64,000 nt of DNA from Pseudolactococcus reticulitermitis (GTDB lineage: Bacteria > Bacillota > Bacilli > Lactobacillales > Streptococcaceae), in the NCBI RefSeq assembly GCF_002260845.1, contig NZ_BEDT01000002.1, forward strand, positions 248,001 to 312,000, read 5' to 3'. The translations under genes were made by a program, and so were the position numbers. This document shows, piece by piece, positions 28,378 to 38,558 of the stretch; within the stretch, counting starts at the first letter, position 1; every line of letters begins with the position of its first letter. The notes under the pieces were generated by a model. It saw only the letters and a list, made by a program, of their open reading frames with translations, was not told the DNA's origin and made no database searches.

Positions 28378-29445
28378 ATGAAAACATTACATGTGAATTT
28401 GCCTGACAATCCCTATGATTTAATCGTTGACCGTGGGAGTTTGGCAAAATCTGGCCAGTGGGCAGCAGAACTTTGGCAGCCACAAAAGGTGGTCATCATC
28501 ACAGATAATCATGTCGGCGAATTATACGGTGAGACGGTTAAGCTATCTTTTGAGGCGGCAGGTTTTGAGGTAGCTGTTTTTGCTTTCTTAGAAGGCGAAG
28601 CCTCTAAAAACTTGACAACAGTTGACAGAGCTTATCAGTTCTTGGCAGACTTTGGCATGACGCGCTCAGATGGCGTTGTGGCGCTGGGTGGCGGTGTTGT
28701 TGGCGATTTGGCAGGTTTTGTGGCATCAACTTACATGCGGGGCATTCATTTCTTGCAAATTCCGACCAGCTTGACGGCGCAGGTGGACTCATCAGTCGGT
28801 GGCAAAACAGGGGTCAATACCGCCTATGCTAAAAATATGGTCGGGACTTTCACACAGCCTGATGGGGTTTTGATTGATCCGGATTGTTTGACGACGCTTG
28901 GGAAACGTGAACTCTACGAGGGCATGGGCGAAGTCATCAAATGCGGTTTGATTGCGGATGCTGCGCTTTGGGATATGTTACAAGACATGACGGGTGCAGT
29001 TGATAATCTATTAGAAAACGCTGAAAGCTTGATTTATCATTCCTGTGATGTCAAGCGAAAAGTTGTCGTGGAAGATGAGTTAGATAACGGCACACGCCTT
29101 TACCTGAATTTTGGGCATACCATTGGACACGCTGTTGAGGCAACGGCGGGCTATGGTCAGGTCATGCACGGCGAAGGCGTTGCCATCGGGATGATCCAAA
29201 TCACTAAAATTGCTGAGGCGAAAGGCTTGGTTGCAGTAGGGCTGACTGAAAAAATTCGGGAAATGGTAGAGAAATTCCATTTGCCAACAACTTTTGAAGA
29301 TTGGGACGTGACGCGTCTCGCCAAAGCCATTACCCTAGATAAAAAAGCACGTGGCGCAAAGGTTAAAACTGTCCTCGTCCCAAAAGTCGGGGAGGCCTTG
29401 ATTAATGAAATCGCCATGGCAGATGTGCCTGAGTGGTTGAGCTGA
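28378..29445 (+). CDS. aroB: 3-dehydroquinate synthase
   Basis: A 355-residue NAD- and metal-dependent enzyme converting DAHP to 3-dehydroquinate. The cofactor motif [18 protein letters not shown] lies near residue 100; [19 protein letters not shown] and [13 protein letters not shown] follow. Metal-binding His and Glu residues lie in [13 protein letters not shown] and HGEGVAIGM. An AAAGGAAA ribosome site precedes the ATG. It is the second gene of the aroE-aroB unit, with a terminator just after it. Confidence 0.96.
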   Translation: MKTLHVNLPDNPYDLIVDRGSLAKSGQWAAELWQPQKVVIITDNHVGELYGETVKLSFEAAGFEVAVFAFLEGEASKNLTTVDRAYQFLADFGMTRSDGVVALGGGVVGDLAGFVASTYMRGIHFLQIPTSLTAQVDSSVGGKTGVNTAYAKNMVGTFTQPDGVLIDPDCLTTLGKRELYEGMGEVIKCGLIADAALWDMLQDMTGAVDNLLENAESLIYHSCDVKRKVVVEDELDNGTRLYLNFGHTIGHAVEATAGYGQVMHGEGVAIGMIQITKIAEAKGLVAVGLTEKIREMVEKFHLPTTFEDWDVTRLAKAITLDKKARGAKVKTVLVPKVGEALINEIAMADVPEWLS

Positions 29446-29469
29446 AAGAGAGAGAAACGAGAGTTATCG

Positions 29470-29509
29470 ACAACACGCAAGACGCTGAGAGTCTTAAGTG
29501 TTGTTTTTT
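29470..29509 (+). terminator. Rho-independent terminator of aroE-aroB
   Basis: ACAACAC pairs with GTGTTGT, with an inner AAGAC/GTCTT stem, followed by a T-run. It separates aroE-aroB from the flavodiiron gene. Confidence 0.8.
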
Positions 29510-29723
29510 ATTTAAAACAACTCATTTCTTAATCGCGTCATATGACATCTTTTGCTGAACGATTATCCTATAATTGAGAGCGTTTTAAGGTGAAGTATTT
29601 AAATCATTTCTACATCTTTGACTATTATTTTTGCTATAAATGGGCTATAATAAAGAAGGAAATGAAAACGGTTACTTAGGCTGTTATGGATTGAATTGAT
29701 GAGATTAATTTAAGGAGGCTTTG

Positions 29724-30938
29724 ATGCAAAATACGGTGCAAGTTAAACCTGATATTATTTGGGTGGGTGGTAATGACCGTCGGGTCAATCGGTTTGAAAA
29801 TCTATTTCCTTTAACGCATGGGATGTCTTATAATGCCTATGTCATACTAGATGAGAAGACGGTGCTAACAGATACGGTTGACCGCTCGATTAGTGTCTTG
29901 TTTATGGAAAATGTCAAAGCTGCTTTAGCTGGGAGACAATTGGATTATCTGGTTATCCATCACATGGAGCCTGATCATTGTGCCAATATCGAGGCCATTG
30001 TTCAAGCCTATCCGGATATTCAATTAATTGGCAATCGCAACACCTATAAATTTTTAACACAATTTTATCCAGCTTTTGCGTTTAATCATTTTATAACCGT
30101 TAAAGAAGGCGAAGAATTAACGATTGGCAAAAGAACCTTGCGATTTTACATGACACCAAATGTGCATTGGCCAGAAGTCATGATGTCTTATGAAGTGAGC
30201 GAAGGCTTGCTATTTTCTGCGGATGCATTTGGCTCTTTTGCAACGATTGATGGGAATCTATTTTCAGATGAGATTTATTTTCCGGAAGGGATTATCGATG
30301 AAGCACGTCGTTATTATGTCAATATCGTTGGAAAATTTGGCAGCCATGTTTTAAAAGCACTCAAAAAATTTAGCGACCTCAATATTACCACGATTTTGCC
30401 CTTACACGGCCCGATCTACAGAACCCCTGAGCATATTGGACAAATCTTAGCGGCCTATCAAAATTGGGCAAGTTATGATTTTGATAAAAAGAGCGCTTTG
30501 ATTCTCTATGCCTCAATGTACGGCAATACTGAAAATGCGGTTGATATTTTAGCAAGTCAATTAGCTAAAAAGGGTGTCAGAGAAATTAAAGTCTATGATA
30601 TTTCGGATACTGATCCGTCATATCTGATTGCTGAAATGTGGCAATATAGCCATCTCGTTTTTGCCGCACCCAATTATAATGGTGATCTTTTTTATAAGAT
30701 GGATGCCTTGATTCGAGAAGCACTCCGCCTAAATCTAAAAAATAAAAAAGTAAGTTTCATCTCAAACGCGACATGGGGCGGTCTGGCACTCAAGACCATG
30801 CAAGGCTATTTTGAAGATGACAAACGTTTCGCCCAAGTCGGCACCCCCGTAGAAATCCCATCTGCTGTGTGTGAAGGGACGGTTGATGCTTTAGCTGCAC
30901 TTGCTGATGAGCTTTCAGCGTCTTTGACTGCTGATTGA
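29724..30938 (+). CDS. Flavodiiron protein, FprA (A-type flavoprotein) family
   Basis: A 404-residue cytosolic protein with an N-terminal metallo-beta-lactamase-like diiron domain and a C-terminal flavodoxin domain. The iron ligands are visible in IHHMEPDHCANIEA near residue 80, NVHWPEVM near 146, FSADAFGSF near 165 and LPLHGPIYR near 227. The flavodoxin FMN loop is ILYASMYGNTENAVD near 258. Such proteins reduce oxygen to water and sometimes nitric oxide, protecting anaerobic or fermentative cells. AAGGAGG sits five bases before the chosen ATG at 29724. It is flanked by aromatic genes but separated from them by terminators, so it is a single-gene unit. Confidence 0.93.
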   Translation: MQNTVQVKPDIIWVGGNDRRVNRFENLFPLTHGMSYNAYVILDEKTVLTDTVDRSISVLFMENVKAALAGRQLDYLVIHHMEPDHCANIEAIVQAYPDIQLIGNRNTYKFLTQFYPAFAFNHFITVKEGEELTIGKRTLRFYMTPNVHWPEVMMSYEVSEGLLFSADAFGSFATIDGNLFSDEIYFPEGIIDEARRYYVNIVGKFGSHVLKALKKFSDLNITTILPLHGPIYRTPEHIGQILAAYQNWASYDFDKKSALILYASMYGNTENAVDILASQLAKKGVREIKVYDISDTDPSYLIAEMWQYSHLVFAAPNYNGDLFYKMDALIREALRLNLKNKKVSFISNATWGGLALKTMQGYFEDDKRFAQVGTPVEIPSAVCEGTVDALAALADELSASLTAD

Positions 30939-31051
30939 ACAGCTTGAAGATGAGCTAGATGACCAAGAGGATATCAAGACGATGTCAGTAAGTCATGGCA
31001 AGACTGTTTCACATGAAAATGATGGACGGTTGCTGATAAGATAGGCGAGTG

Positions 31052-31076
31052 AGACAATCCTAGGATTGTCTTTTTT
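31052..31076 (+). terminator. Rho-independent terminator before aroC
   Basis: AGACAATCC and GGATTGTCT form a stem around TA, followed by a T-run. It ends the flavodiiron transcript. Confidence 0.8.
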
Positions 31077-31170
31077 AGACCTCAAAATCAGGCATCTTAA
31101 CTCAGGAACTAGCGCTCAACCCGTTTTTTTGTTATAATTGTAGTAATATTGCGAAAATTGGAGAACGATG

Positions 31171-32337
31171 ATGAGATATTTCACAGCTGGAGAAAGTCAC
31201 GGGCCGCGTTTAACGGCGATTATTGAGGGGGTACCTGCGGGGCTGCCTTTGAGTTCTGAAGATATTAACCTTGAGTTAAAACGTCGCCAAGGTGGTTATG
31301 GTCGCGGTGGTCGGATGCTGATTGAGAGTGATCAAGTCGACATTAGCTCTGGCGTGCGCCACGGTCTGACTATGGGCAGTCCAATCACGCTCAATGTGAC
31401 CAACAAAGATTTCAAAAATTGGACCAATATCATGGGTGCTGATGATGTCGAGGACAAATTCAAATCGCAACGCAAGCTGACGAAACCGCGTCCAGGTCAT
31501 GCTGATTTAGTTGGTGGCATGAAGTATCGTTTTAGTGATTTGCGAAATGTTTTAGAACGCTCGAGTGCGCGTGAAACAACGATGCGCGTGGCAATCGGTG
31601 CTGTGGCAAAGCGTCTCTTGGCTGAACTTGATATTGACGTTGCCAGCCATGTGACGGTTTTTGGTGGCATTGAAGTCGCTGTCCCAGATAATCTAACGGT
31701 TGCTGAAATCCGCCAACGTGCTAGCCAATCTGAAGTTGCTATCGTCAATCCAGAACGTGAACAAGACATTAAAGATTTAGTGGACAAAACTAAAAAAGAT
31801 GGCGATACTATCGGTGGTGTTGTTGAAGTCGTTGCGGGTGGTCTGCCTGTCGGTCTAGGCTCATATGTCCAATGGGATAGAAAATTAGATGCCAAAATCG
31901 CCCAAGCGATTGTCTCTATCAATGCTTTTAAAGGCGTTGAATTTGGCGTTGGTTTTCAAGCAGCTTATCAACCAGGCAGCCAGATTATGGATGAAATCGT
32001 CTGGTCAGAAACAGACGGCTATACCCGTCAATCAAATAACCTCGGTGGTTTTGAAGGCGGCATGACCAACGGTGAATTGGTCGTCGTTCGGGGTGTCATG
32101 AAACCTATCCCGACCCTTTATAAACCCTTGATGTCAGTCGATACAGAAAATCACGAACCCTATCAAGCACAAGTTGAACGTTCAGATCCGACCGCAGTGC
32201 CAGCAGCTGCAGTTGTAGCAGAACACGTTATTGCGACCGTTTTAGCAACCGAAATTTTAGAAAAATTTGGCTCTGATAACCTAGCTGAACTCAAAGAAAA
32301 TATCGCACGTCATAACGCCTATATTAAAGGATTTTAG
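31171..32337 (+). CDS. aroC: Chorismate synthase
   Basis: A 388-residue FMN-dependent enzyme catalysing the last shikimate step, EPSP to chorismate. Family signatures are the N-terminal FTAGESHGP, the [12 protein letters not shown] segment near residue 37, RPGHADLVG near 108, and the FMN-binding [11 protein letters not shown] near 130. The C-terminal motif [11 protein letters not shown] lies near residue 293. GGAG lies seven bases before the ATG at 31171; the adjacent ATG at 31168 is also possible. It heads a unit running through a GNAT gene, a small membrane protein gene, tyrA and aroA. Confidence 0.96.
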   Translation: MRYFTAGESHGPRLTAIIEGVPAGLPLSSEDINLELKRRQGGYGRGGRMLIESDQVDISSGVRHGLTMGSPITLNVTNKDFKNWTNIMGADDVEDKFKSQRKLTKPRPGHADLVGGMKYRFSDLRNVLERSSARETTMRVAIGAVAKRLLAELDIDVASHVTVFGGIEVAVPDNLTVAEIRQRASQSEVAIVNPEREQDIKDLVDKTKKDGDTIGGVVEVVAGGLPVGLGSYVQWDRKLDAKIAQAIVSINAFKGVEFGVGFQAAYQPGSQIMDEIVWSETDGYTRQSNNLGGFEGGMTNGELVVVRGVMKPIPTLYKPLMSVDTENHEPYQAQVERSDPTAVPAAAVVAEHVIATVLATEILEKFGSDNLAELKENIARHNAYIKGF

Positions 32338-32373
32338 TATGATCATTTATAGAATGATTTACCAATATCTGAT

Positions 32374-32736
32374 GTGATTGATGTTTACAAGGAGACTCCT
32401 TTTTTTGCTAGCCGTCGGCCAGTTGATGATATGGCAAGAATGACTCAAATGTTTAAAAATAGCAATCTCGTCATGAGTGCTTGGTCTGAAAATCAAATAG
32501 TCGGTATCGCTCGTGCTTTGACAGATTTTTCCTATACGACTTATCTGTCAGATTTAGTGGTTAGAACAGACTTTCAACGTCAGGGTATTGGTCAAAAATT
32601 GATTGAGCAGATACAAGCAGTTGCACCACAGGCTAAAATTGTTTTACTTGCTGCCCCACAAGCGGTAGATTATTATCCGCATATTGGCTTTGAGAAGCAT
32701 GAGTCTGCTTGGGTGAAATCAAATAAACTAGATTAA
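32374..32736 (+). CDS. GNAT family N-acetyltransferase, frameshifted near its N-terminus
   Basis: The open part encodes 120 residues with a clear GNAT core: IVGIARALTDFSYTTYLSDL, then VRTDFQRQGIGQKLIEQI (acetyl-CoA loop), and DYYPHIGFEKHESAW at the end. The frame starts at a GTG without a ribosome site. Just upstream, an ATG at 32339 is well placed after AAAGG, directly behind the aroC stop. From it, MIIYR runs into a stop. Adding one base after 32352 restores MIIYRNDLPISDVIDVYKE, the usual family N-terminus. The intact gene would therefore be 32339-32736 with a single-base deletion. It may be a pseudogene, a sequencing error or, less likely, a frameshift signal. Confidence 0.75.
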   Translation: MIDVYKETPFFASRRPVDDMARMTQMFKNSNLVMSAWSENQIVGIARALTDFSYTTYLSDLVVRTDFQRQGIGQKLIEQIQAVAPQAKIVLLAAPQAVDYYPHIGFEKHESAWVKSNKLD

Positions 32737-32781
32737 ATATCATGATAGCCGTAGAGTTGGAAATCTTGCTAGGAGTTTAAA

Positions 32782-33279
32782 GTGCCAAAATTAAAACGAC
32801 CGATTATCAATTATTTTTTGACAGCTGCATCTATATTTATTCTCAGTTGTATTTTGCTAGTGCTAATGCCTATAATTGGGACTCTAGTTGGTGTTTTATT
32901 TTGTTTGTATATGTTTTACTTAATTAAAATAGTAAACTGGACAGAAGTCTTCATTGAGGGCGGCTATTTGTGTTACTATGAAAATAAATCTGAACTTATT
33001 AGACTGCCATTATGTGACATCAAAAAAATGTCATTATCCGAAAAAAGAGTTTATTCAACAGTTAGTAGTAGTGGCTATGATTCTGGAAGTACAACAACAT
33101 ACTACGGTATTGAGGTTAAGATGAGCAATTCGGAAACGATTAAAATTAATTGTCCATATAATACTATAGGGGATATGGAGAGTTTTATCTCAGATGTCAC
33201 ACGCTACAAAAAGAATATTGAGCGACAACTAACAGCACTCGTAACTGTATTGACGAAAATTCATGGTGGAGATAAATAG
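32782..33279 (+). CDS. Small membrane protein of unknown function with a PH-like domain
   Basis: A 165-residue protein that I do not recognise. Two hydrophobic helices at about residues 10-50 (FILSCILLVLMPIIGTLVGV and the following stretch) are joined by a short turn. A soluble domain follows with alternating strands (VFIEGGYLCYYEN, IRLPLCDIKKMSL, YYGIEVKMSNS) resembling bacterial PH-like (DUF-type) folds, then a helical end. The GTG start has AGGAG seven bases upstream. It abuts tyrA with no gap, so it is expressed with the aromatic genes although its role there is obscure. Confidence 0.7.
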   Translation: MPKLKRPIINYFLTAASIFILSCILLVLMPIIGTLVGVLFCLYMFYLIKIVNWTEVFIEGGYLCYYENKSELIRLPLCDIKKMSLSEKRVYSTVSSSGYDSGSTTTYYGIEVKMSNSETIKINCPYNTIGDMESFISDVTRYKKNIERQLTALVTVLTKIHGGDK

Positions 33280-34383
33280 ATGCCAGAAAAAAATATTTTA
33301 ATTGCAGGTTTGGGGCTCATCGGTGGCTCGCTTGCGCGGACGATTAAGTCTGGTCATCCAGATTATCATCTTGCCGCTTATAATCGCAGTCAAGCACCGC
33401 GAGACTTTGCCATTCAAGAGCGGATTGTGGACGAAGTATCCGATGATTTTGAGGCACTCGCTGTCAAAGCAGATGTGATTATCTTGAACTTTCCGGTTCA
33501 GTTATCTATTCAGTTTTTGAAAACTTTAGCGACCTTACCTTTGAAAGCAAATGTCCTGATTTCAGACTCAGGTTCGACCAAACTTGAAATTGTGACAGCT
33601 GCTGAGGCAATTTTCAAAGGCAAAGCCGTTCGATTTATCGGTGGGCATCCCATGGCAGGGTCGCATAAGTCAGGCGTTATCGCATCTGACGAGCTGCTGT
33701 TTGAAAATGCCTATTACATTTTAACGACGTCGGCTTTATCACAACCAGCAGATTTCGAAGAACTTAAAGGAGTCCTTGTCAACACACGGGCAAAGTTTAT
33801 CGAACTCACAGCAGCAGAGCATGATGCGATGACGGCTGTGACCAGTCATTTCCCCCATGTTGTGGCTGCGAGTTTAGTCGATAATGCCCATGACTTTGCT
33901 GAAATCATGCCCTTTACCGAAAATCTTGCGGCAGGTGGGTTTCGAGACATGACGAGGATTGCGGAAAGCTCGCCTGATATGTGGACAGAAATTTTAATGT
34001 CCAACCCCGACAATATCGTCTATCAGATTGAGCAATTTAGCCAGAAACTAGCAGAGGTTAAGCAGCTGGTGCGACAAAAACAGAGTACTGAAATCTGGGA
34101 GTTTTTCGACAAGGCACGCAAGCTTAGAGCTCAGATGCCCATTCACAAAGGGGCGATGGAAAATTTCTACGACCTTTTTATCAGCGTGCCGGACAAATCG
34201 GACGTGATTTACGAGGTTTTGGGCTATTTTGCGGGGCATCATCTCAGCATTATCAATATCAAAATCAATGAGACGCGCGTTGAGCTTAACGGTGTTTTAC
34301 AGATTACTTTCAAGACGGAAAATGACCAAGCGACTGCCAAACGTTTGATTCGGGAAAATGCCAGCTATGATGTTTATCAGTAA
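33280..34383 (+). CDS. tyrA: Prephenate dehydrogenase
   Basis: A 367-residue NAD-dependent enzyme making 4-hydroxyphenylpyruvate for tyrosine. The dinucleotide motif ILIAGLGLIGGSLARTI lies at residue 5; GGHPMAGSHKSGV near residue 126 and TAVTSHFPHVVAASLV near 185 carry catalytic and substrate residues. A C-terminal ACT-like domain (about 300-367, VPDKSDVIYEVLGYF) probably mediates feedback by tyrosine. It begins directly after the small membrane protein gene and is followed by aroA after 21 bases. Confidence 0.94.
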   Translation: MPEKNILIAGLGLIGGSLARTIKSGHPDYHLAAYNRSQAPRDFAIQERIVDEVSDDFEALAVKADVIILNFPVQLSIQFLKTLATLPLKANVLISDSGSTKLEIVTAAEAIFKGKAVRFIGGHPMAGSHKSGVIASDELLFENAYYILTTSALSQPADFEELKGVLVNTRAKFIELTAAEHDAMTAVTSHFPHVVAASLVDNAHDFAEIMPFTENLAAGGFRDMTRIAESSPDMWTEILMSNPDNIVYQIEQFSQKLAEVKQLVRQKQSTEIWEFFDKARKLRAQMPIHKGAMENFYDLFISVPDKSDVIYEVLGYFAGHHLSIINIKINETRVELNGVLQITFKTENDQATAKRLIRENASYDVYQ

Positions 34384-35685
<1,302 letters not shown>

Positions 35686-35725
35686 AGTATAATCGAGATT
35701 TACTTTTGATTTTATCGTGACTTTT

Positions 35726-35747
35726 AAAAGGCATTCGATGCCTTTTT
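35726..35747 (+). terminator. Rho-independent terminator of the aroC-tyrA-aroA unit
   Basis: AAAAGGCAT and ATGCCTTTT form a stem with a 3-base TCG loop, followed by a T-run. Confidence 0.85.
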
Positions 35748-35902
35748 ATGTTATAATTTTATCATATAAGGTTAATGAAAAATGGCATTCAGAAAGAATT
35801 TGAATTTTCCTTAAAAAATGGCTATCATTAAGATAGTCGAATGATTTATGTTGTTATTATTTATTTTTTGTTACGACAAATACACTTTTATGGAGGTTTT
35901 TT

Positions 35903-36832
35903 ATGAACAAAGCAGATTGGATAGAATACTTTGAGGCGGTTAATTCGCGGACACCGAGCGAAGAAGAAATCGCACAAGCACTTGCAGCAGGGGAGTTTTC
36001 TGAAACAGAGGGTTCTGAGGTCGTTGAAGATACAGCAGCAGCTGAAACTGTTACGCCAGTCGAGACAGCTGCACCTATTGGAGCAGACGTTACCACAGGA
36101 ACACCCGAAGAAACAAAAACGGCGACCTTTAAGGCAAAAGAAAAAGAAGTTATTGAAAAATTAAAGGAAAATCAGACGATTGCGAATACAGCACAGGTTG
36201 CCTCAAGTTATCTCACTTGGCTACTCGAGACTGTTAAACGTCCGATGACGAAGGCAAGTGGCTTTAATTCGCTTTACGCTTATTTAACATTAGCGATTAT
36301 TGTTATTTTTTCAGCATTGTCAACAACCTTGAACTTACACGCATTTTACGAAAAAAGTGTGATTAGTTCGACTTTTTCCGATTTTAGTAGCTTTGTCGGG
36401 ATTAGCCCAGCGAATCCGATTGGTTTTGGGACGTTTGTTGGCTTGCTATTTGCTGTTGCACTCTTTATTTTGACTTTGGTTTTCTCTACTTGGGTCGGTT
36501 TGAAAATTTTAAAATCGCCCCTCACTTTTTCAAATGTCGTGGATAAATATACCAGTCTATTTGTGCCAGCAACATTTTTGATTGTGCTTGCTACTCTTCT
36601 GTCTTTGATTCGTCTGAATATGCTCTCTTACATTATTTTTGTTCTGGCATTATCGATCGTTGGTATGGCGACTTACTATATCGTTTTGACAGCTAAAAAT
36701 AACTTAAAGTTAGATGATTTTTATGCGAAATTATTGGCTCTGTTTACAAGTGGTGTGATTATGTCCGTGATTACATTTATTCTGACATTGATTTTTATAA
36801 CACTTATCTTTAAGTCAGCCTTTACTTTGTAA
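35903..36832 (+). CDS. Membrane protein with N-terminal module shared with the next gene product
   Basis: A 309-residue protein of unknown function. Residues 1-32 form a short helical module (MNKADWIEYFEAVNSR...) that aligns with the start of the next gene's product. An acidic, Ala/Thr/Glu-rich linker (about 33-85) comes next, then a helix with lysines. Five transmembrane helices occupy about 125-309, resembling the Yip1-like or DUF6574-like membrane domain. AATGGAGG-like ribosome site (TATGGAGG) is upstream. It lies 42 bases before the next gene. Membrane location is clear, role is not. Confidence 0.75.
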   Translation: MNKADWIEYFEAVNSRTPSEEEIAQALAAGEFSETEGSEVVEDTAAAETVTPVETAAPIGADVTTGTPEETKTATFKAKEKEVIEKLKENQTIANTAQVASSYLTWLLETVKRPMTKASGFNSLYAYLTLAIIVIFSALSTTLNLHAFYEKSVISSTFSDFSSFVGISPANPIGFGTFVGLLFAVALFILTLVFSTWVGLKILKSPLTFSNVVDKYTSLFVPATFLIVLATLLSLIRLNMLSYIIFVLALSIVGMATYYIVLTAKNNLKLDDFYAKLLALFTSGVIMSVITFILTLIFITLIFKSAFTL

Positions 36833-36874
36833 ACACTGTAAATTTTAGGGAATGCTTATCTAAGGGAGTAGGAA

Positions 36875-38281
36875 ATGGAAAAAGAAAAATACGTCAAACT
36901 GTTTAAAGCAATCGTGGGTCGGGACTTGACACCGCAAGAGTTTTTACAGGCTAAAAAAAGTGAGTTTGATCCAAAAGAAATTAAAAAAATTGCCGGTTTA
37001 ATGACTGAGACAGTATCTGAACCTGTGCCTGAAACGCTTGCGCCAGTTGCTGATGAGACCGTTGAAGCTCCTGTCCAAAAAGCAGAAAATGCTGTCCAGC
37101 CAGCATTTACATCTGAAAATACTGAAAGCCAAGCTAAGAAAAAAGTACCTACTAAATTAGTGATTGCCGTTGTGGCTGTTTTACTTGTAGCTGCAGGCAT
37201 CTTTGGCTTGATTAAATCAAGACCTGTTGATGTGACCAAAGACATCAAGGTAACTTTCTCGGGATATGACGGCTATGGCAAAGCAAATTATAATTCAGAT
37301 AAAATCCATGAAGTGATTGCAGAAAAATTAGCGGTTAAAGCTGGCTTTTCTAAAGCTGAATCACACAAACTCATCGCCATGGATTCTCTTTCTGATTCTG
37401 ATTATTTAACAAATGCGAAATATCGGTCAAAAGCGGAAAAATTAATGAAGTGGACCGATGAGTTAGAAATTAGCTTTGATGCTGATGAACATTTAAAAAA
37501 TGGTGATAAGGTAACCTTAAAAATCAAACCACAAAAAGGCGTTCCCTTAAAAGCAATCGATAAAACTTATGAAGTTAAAGGTCTTAAGAAAACGAAGAAA
37601 GTTTCAGGAGAGTCTTTAACGAAAGGGGAAGTCACATTTTCTGGTTATAATGGCAATGGTAGTGTCAATTATGATGAGAGTAAATTTGATTTAGTCTCAA
37701 GTGATAAATCAGGTACTTTGTCAAATGGTGATGAATTAAAATTTGAATTCGCCAAAAGCTATCTCGACAGATTGTTGACAGAAGGAAAAGCCGTGACTGA
37801 TAAGACTTTTAAAGTTAAGGTTACAGATCTGAAAGATATGAATGAGATCAGTAAACTTGATGCCTTATATAACAAAATACCTGAACTGGTGAAAGAAGAT
37901 TATAAGGATGAAGCTGCAGGTGACTATGGTTCTTATGATGTCACTTACAAAATTGAACCACAAAAATCTTTTATCAAAATTTCTGACGATGGTTATTATG
38001 CTGATGGGCCAGGACTGTCATTAGTCATCACTTATAAGATTACTCAAACGACAACTTGGGTAAAAGACGATACTTGGGATAAGAAGAAAAAAGGCGATGT
38101 AGAAACAGAAGAGATTTATACCTATTTTGGTTACGAAGATGTGGAAATCTATAAAGATGCTGTCGTTCTCTCTGATTTATATGACATCAGCGGGTCATCA
38201 TGGTCTAAATACCTGGATATGGATGCTGTCTATACTAAACTTGAAAAGGATGGCTATAGCGAGTATCAACCTAAAAAATAA
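36875..38281 (+). CDS. Membrane-anchored protein with repeated extracellular domains, YvbJ/TcaA-like architecture
   Basis: A 468-residue protein of unknown function. Residues 1-31 (MEKEKYVKLFKAIVGR...) match the N-terminal module of the preceding protein. An acidic Pro/Glu/Val linker follows, then one membrane helix at about 94-113 (VIAVVAVLLVAAGIFGLI). The outside part has two related beta-rich units beginning VTFSGYDGYGKANYNSD (near 128) and VTFSGYNGNGSVNYDESK (near 252). A mixed C-terminal domain ends YSEYQPKK. The layout resembles YvbJ/TcaA-type envelope proteins, but the zinc-ribbon start is replaced by the helical module. It probably acts with its neighbour at the membrane. Confidence 0.75.
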   Translation: MEKEKYVKLFKAIVGRDLTPQEFLQAKKSEFDPKEIKKIAGLMTETVSEPVPETLAPVADETVEAPVQKAENAVQPAFTSENTESQAKKKVPTKLVIAVVAVLLVAAGIFGLIKSRPVDVTKDIKVTFSGYDGYGKANYNSDKIHEVIAEKLAVKAGFSKAESHKLIAMDSLSDSDYLTNAKYRSKAEKLMKWTDELEISFDADEHLKNGDKVTLKIKPQKGVPLKAIDKTYEVKGLKKTKKVSGESLTKGEVTFSGYNGNGSVNYDESKFDLVSSDKSGTLSNGDELKFEFAKSYLDRLLTEGKAVTDKTFKVKVTDLKDMNEISKLDALYNKIPELVKEDYKDEAAGDYGSYDVTYKIEPQKSFIKISDDGYYADGPGLSLVITYKITQTTTWVKDDTWDKKKKGDVETEEIYTYFGYEDVEIYKDAVVLSDLYDISGSSWSKYLDMDAVYTKLEKDGYSEYQPKK

Positions 38282-38336
38282 GCCATGTTAAGCGGAAAAT
38301 TTAAAACATTCCATGTGTTTTTTAAAACGAAATAGC

Positions 38337-38365
38337 TTGACAAAATCTTAATAAATTGGTAAGAT
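38337..38365 (+). promoter_or_regulatory. Strong promoter in front of a probable small RNA
   Basis: TTGACA at 38337-38342, exactly 17 bases, then TAAGAT at 38360-38365. The predicted start is about 38373. No open reading frame lies between it and the terminator ending at 38471. Confidence 0.65.
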
Positions 38366-38372
38366 TATCTTT

Positions 38373-38471
38373 ATAGAAATTTGTTTCAATCAAACCTGTT
38401 ATGATTAAAGCAAATCTCGACTACCAACTAGGGTGCTTGCTGAGACTGACTCCGAGCACTCTAGTTTTTTT
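38373..38471 (+). ncRNA. Candidate small RNA of about 100 nt
   Basis: An intergenic transcript is predicted from a consensus promoter (TTGACA, 17 bases, TAAGAT) to a strong terminator. The 5' half can pair internally (AAATTTG with CAAAT; AATCA with TGATT). The 3' half is the terminator stem, AACTAG-G-GTGCT with AGCAC-T-CTAGTT. There is no ribosome site or reading frame of useful length, and the following gene trmL has its own promoter. It matches no riboswitch class I know. A leader or attenuator for trmL is less likely, since a full terminator and a second promoter intervene. Confidence 0.5.
38426..38471 (+). terminator. Terminator at the end of the candidate small RNA
   Basis: A 12-bp stem with one mismatch, AACTAGGGTGCT against AGCACTCTAGTT, is followed by seven T residues. 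Confidence 0.85.
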
Positions 38472-38539
38472 GTACCCAAAATGCCAGAAGAATTTGGCAT
38501 GAGAAATTGATTAGCTGAGATGAAAAAAAGGGCAAAATC

Positions 38540-38548
38540 TGCTATAAT
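38540..38548 (+). promoter_or_regulatory. Extended -10 of trmL, near-leaderless
   Basis: TGCTATAAT is a full extended -10 element. It ends ten bases before the trmL ATG at 38559, so the leader would be about three to four bases long and has no ribosome site. Confidence 0.6.
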
Positions 38549-38558
38549 GAGAACTATT

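Noticed and set aside
30939-31046. Open frame just after the flavodiiron gene, reading an acidic stretch (EQLEDELDDQEDIK) and ending before the terminator
   Set aside because: It is in a different frame from the gene, has no start codon with ribosome site, and lies in the 3' untranslated part. It could be a remnant of an extended C-terminus but there is no support for a separate gene.
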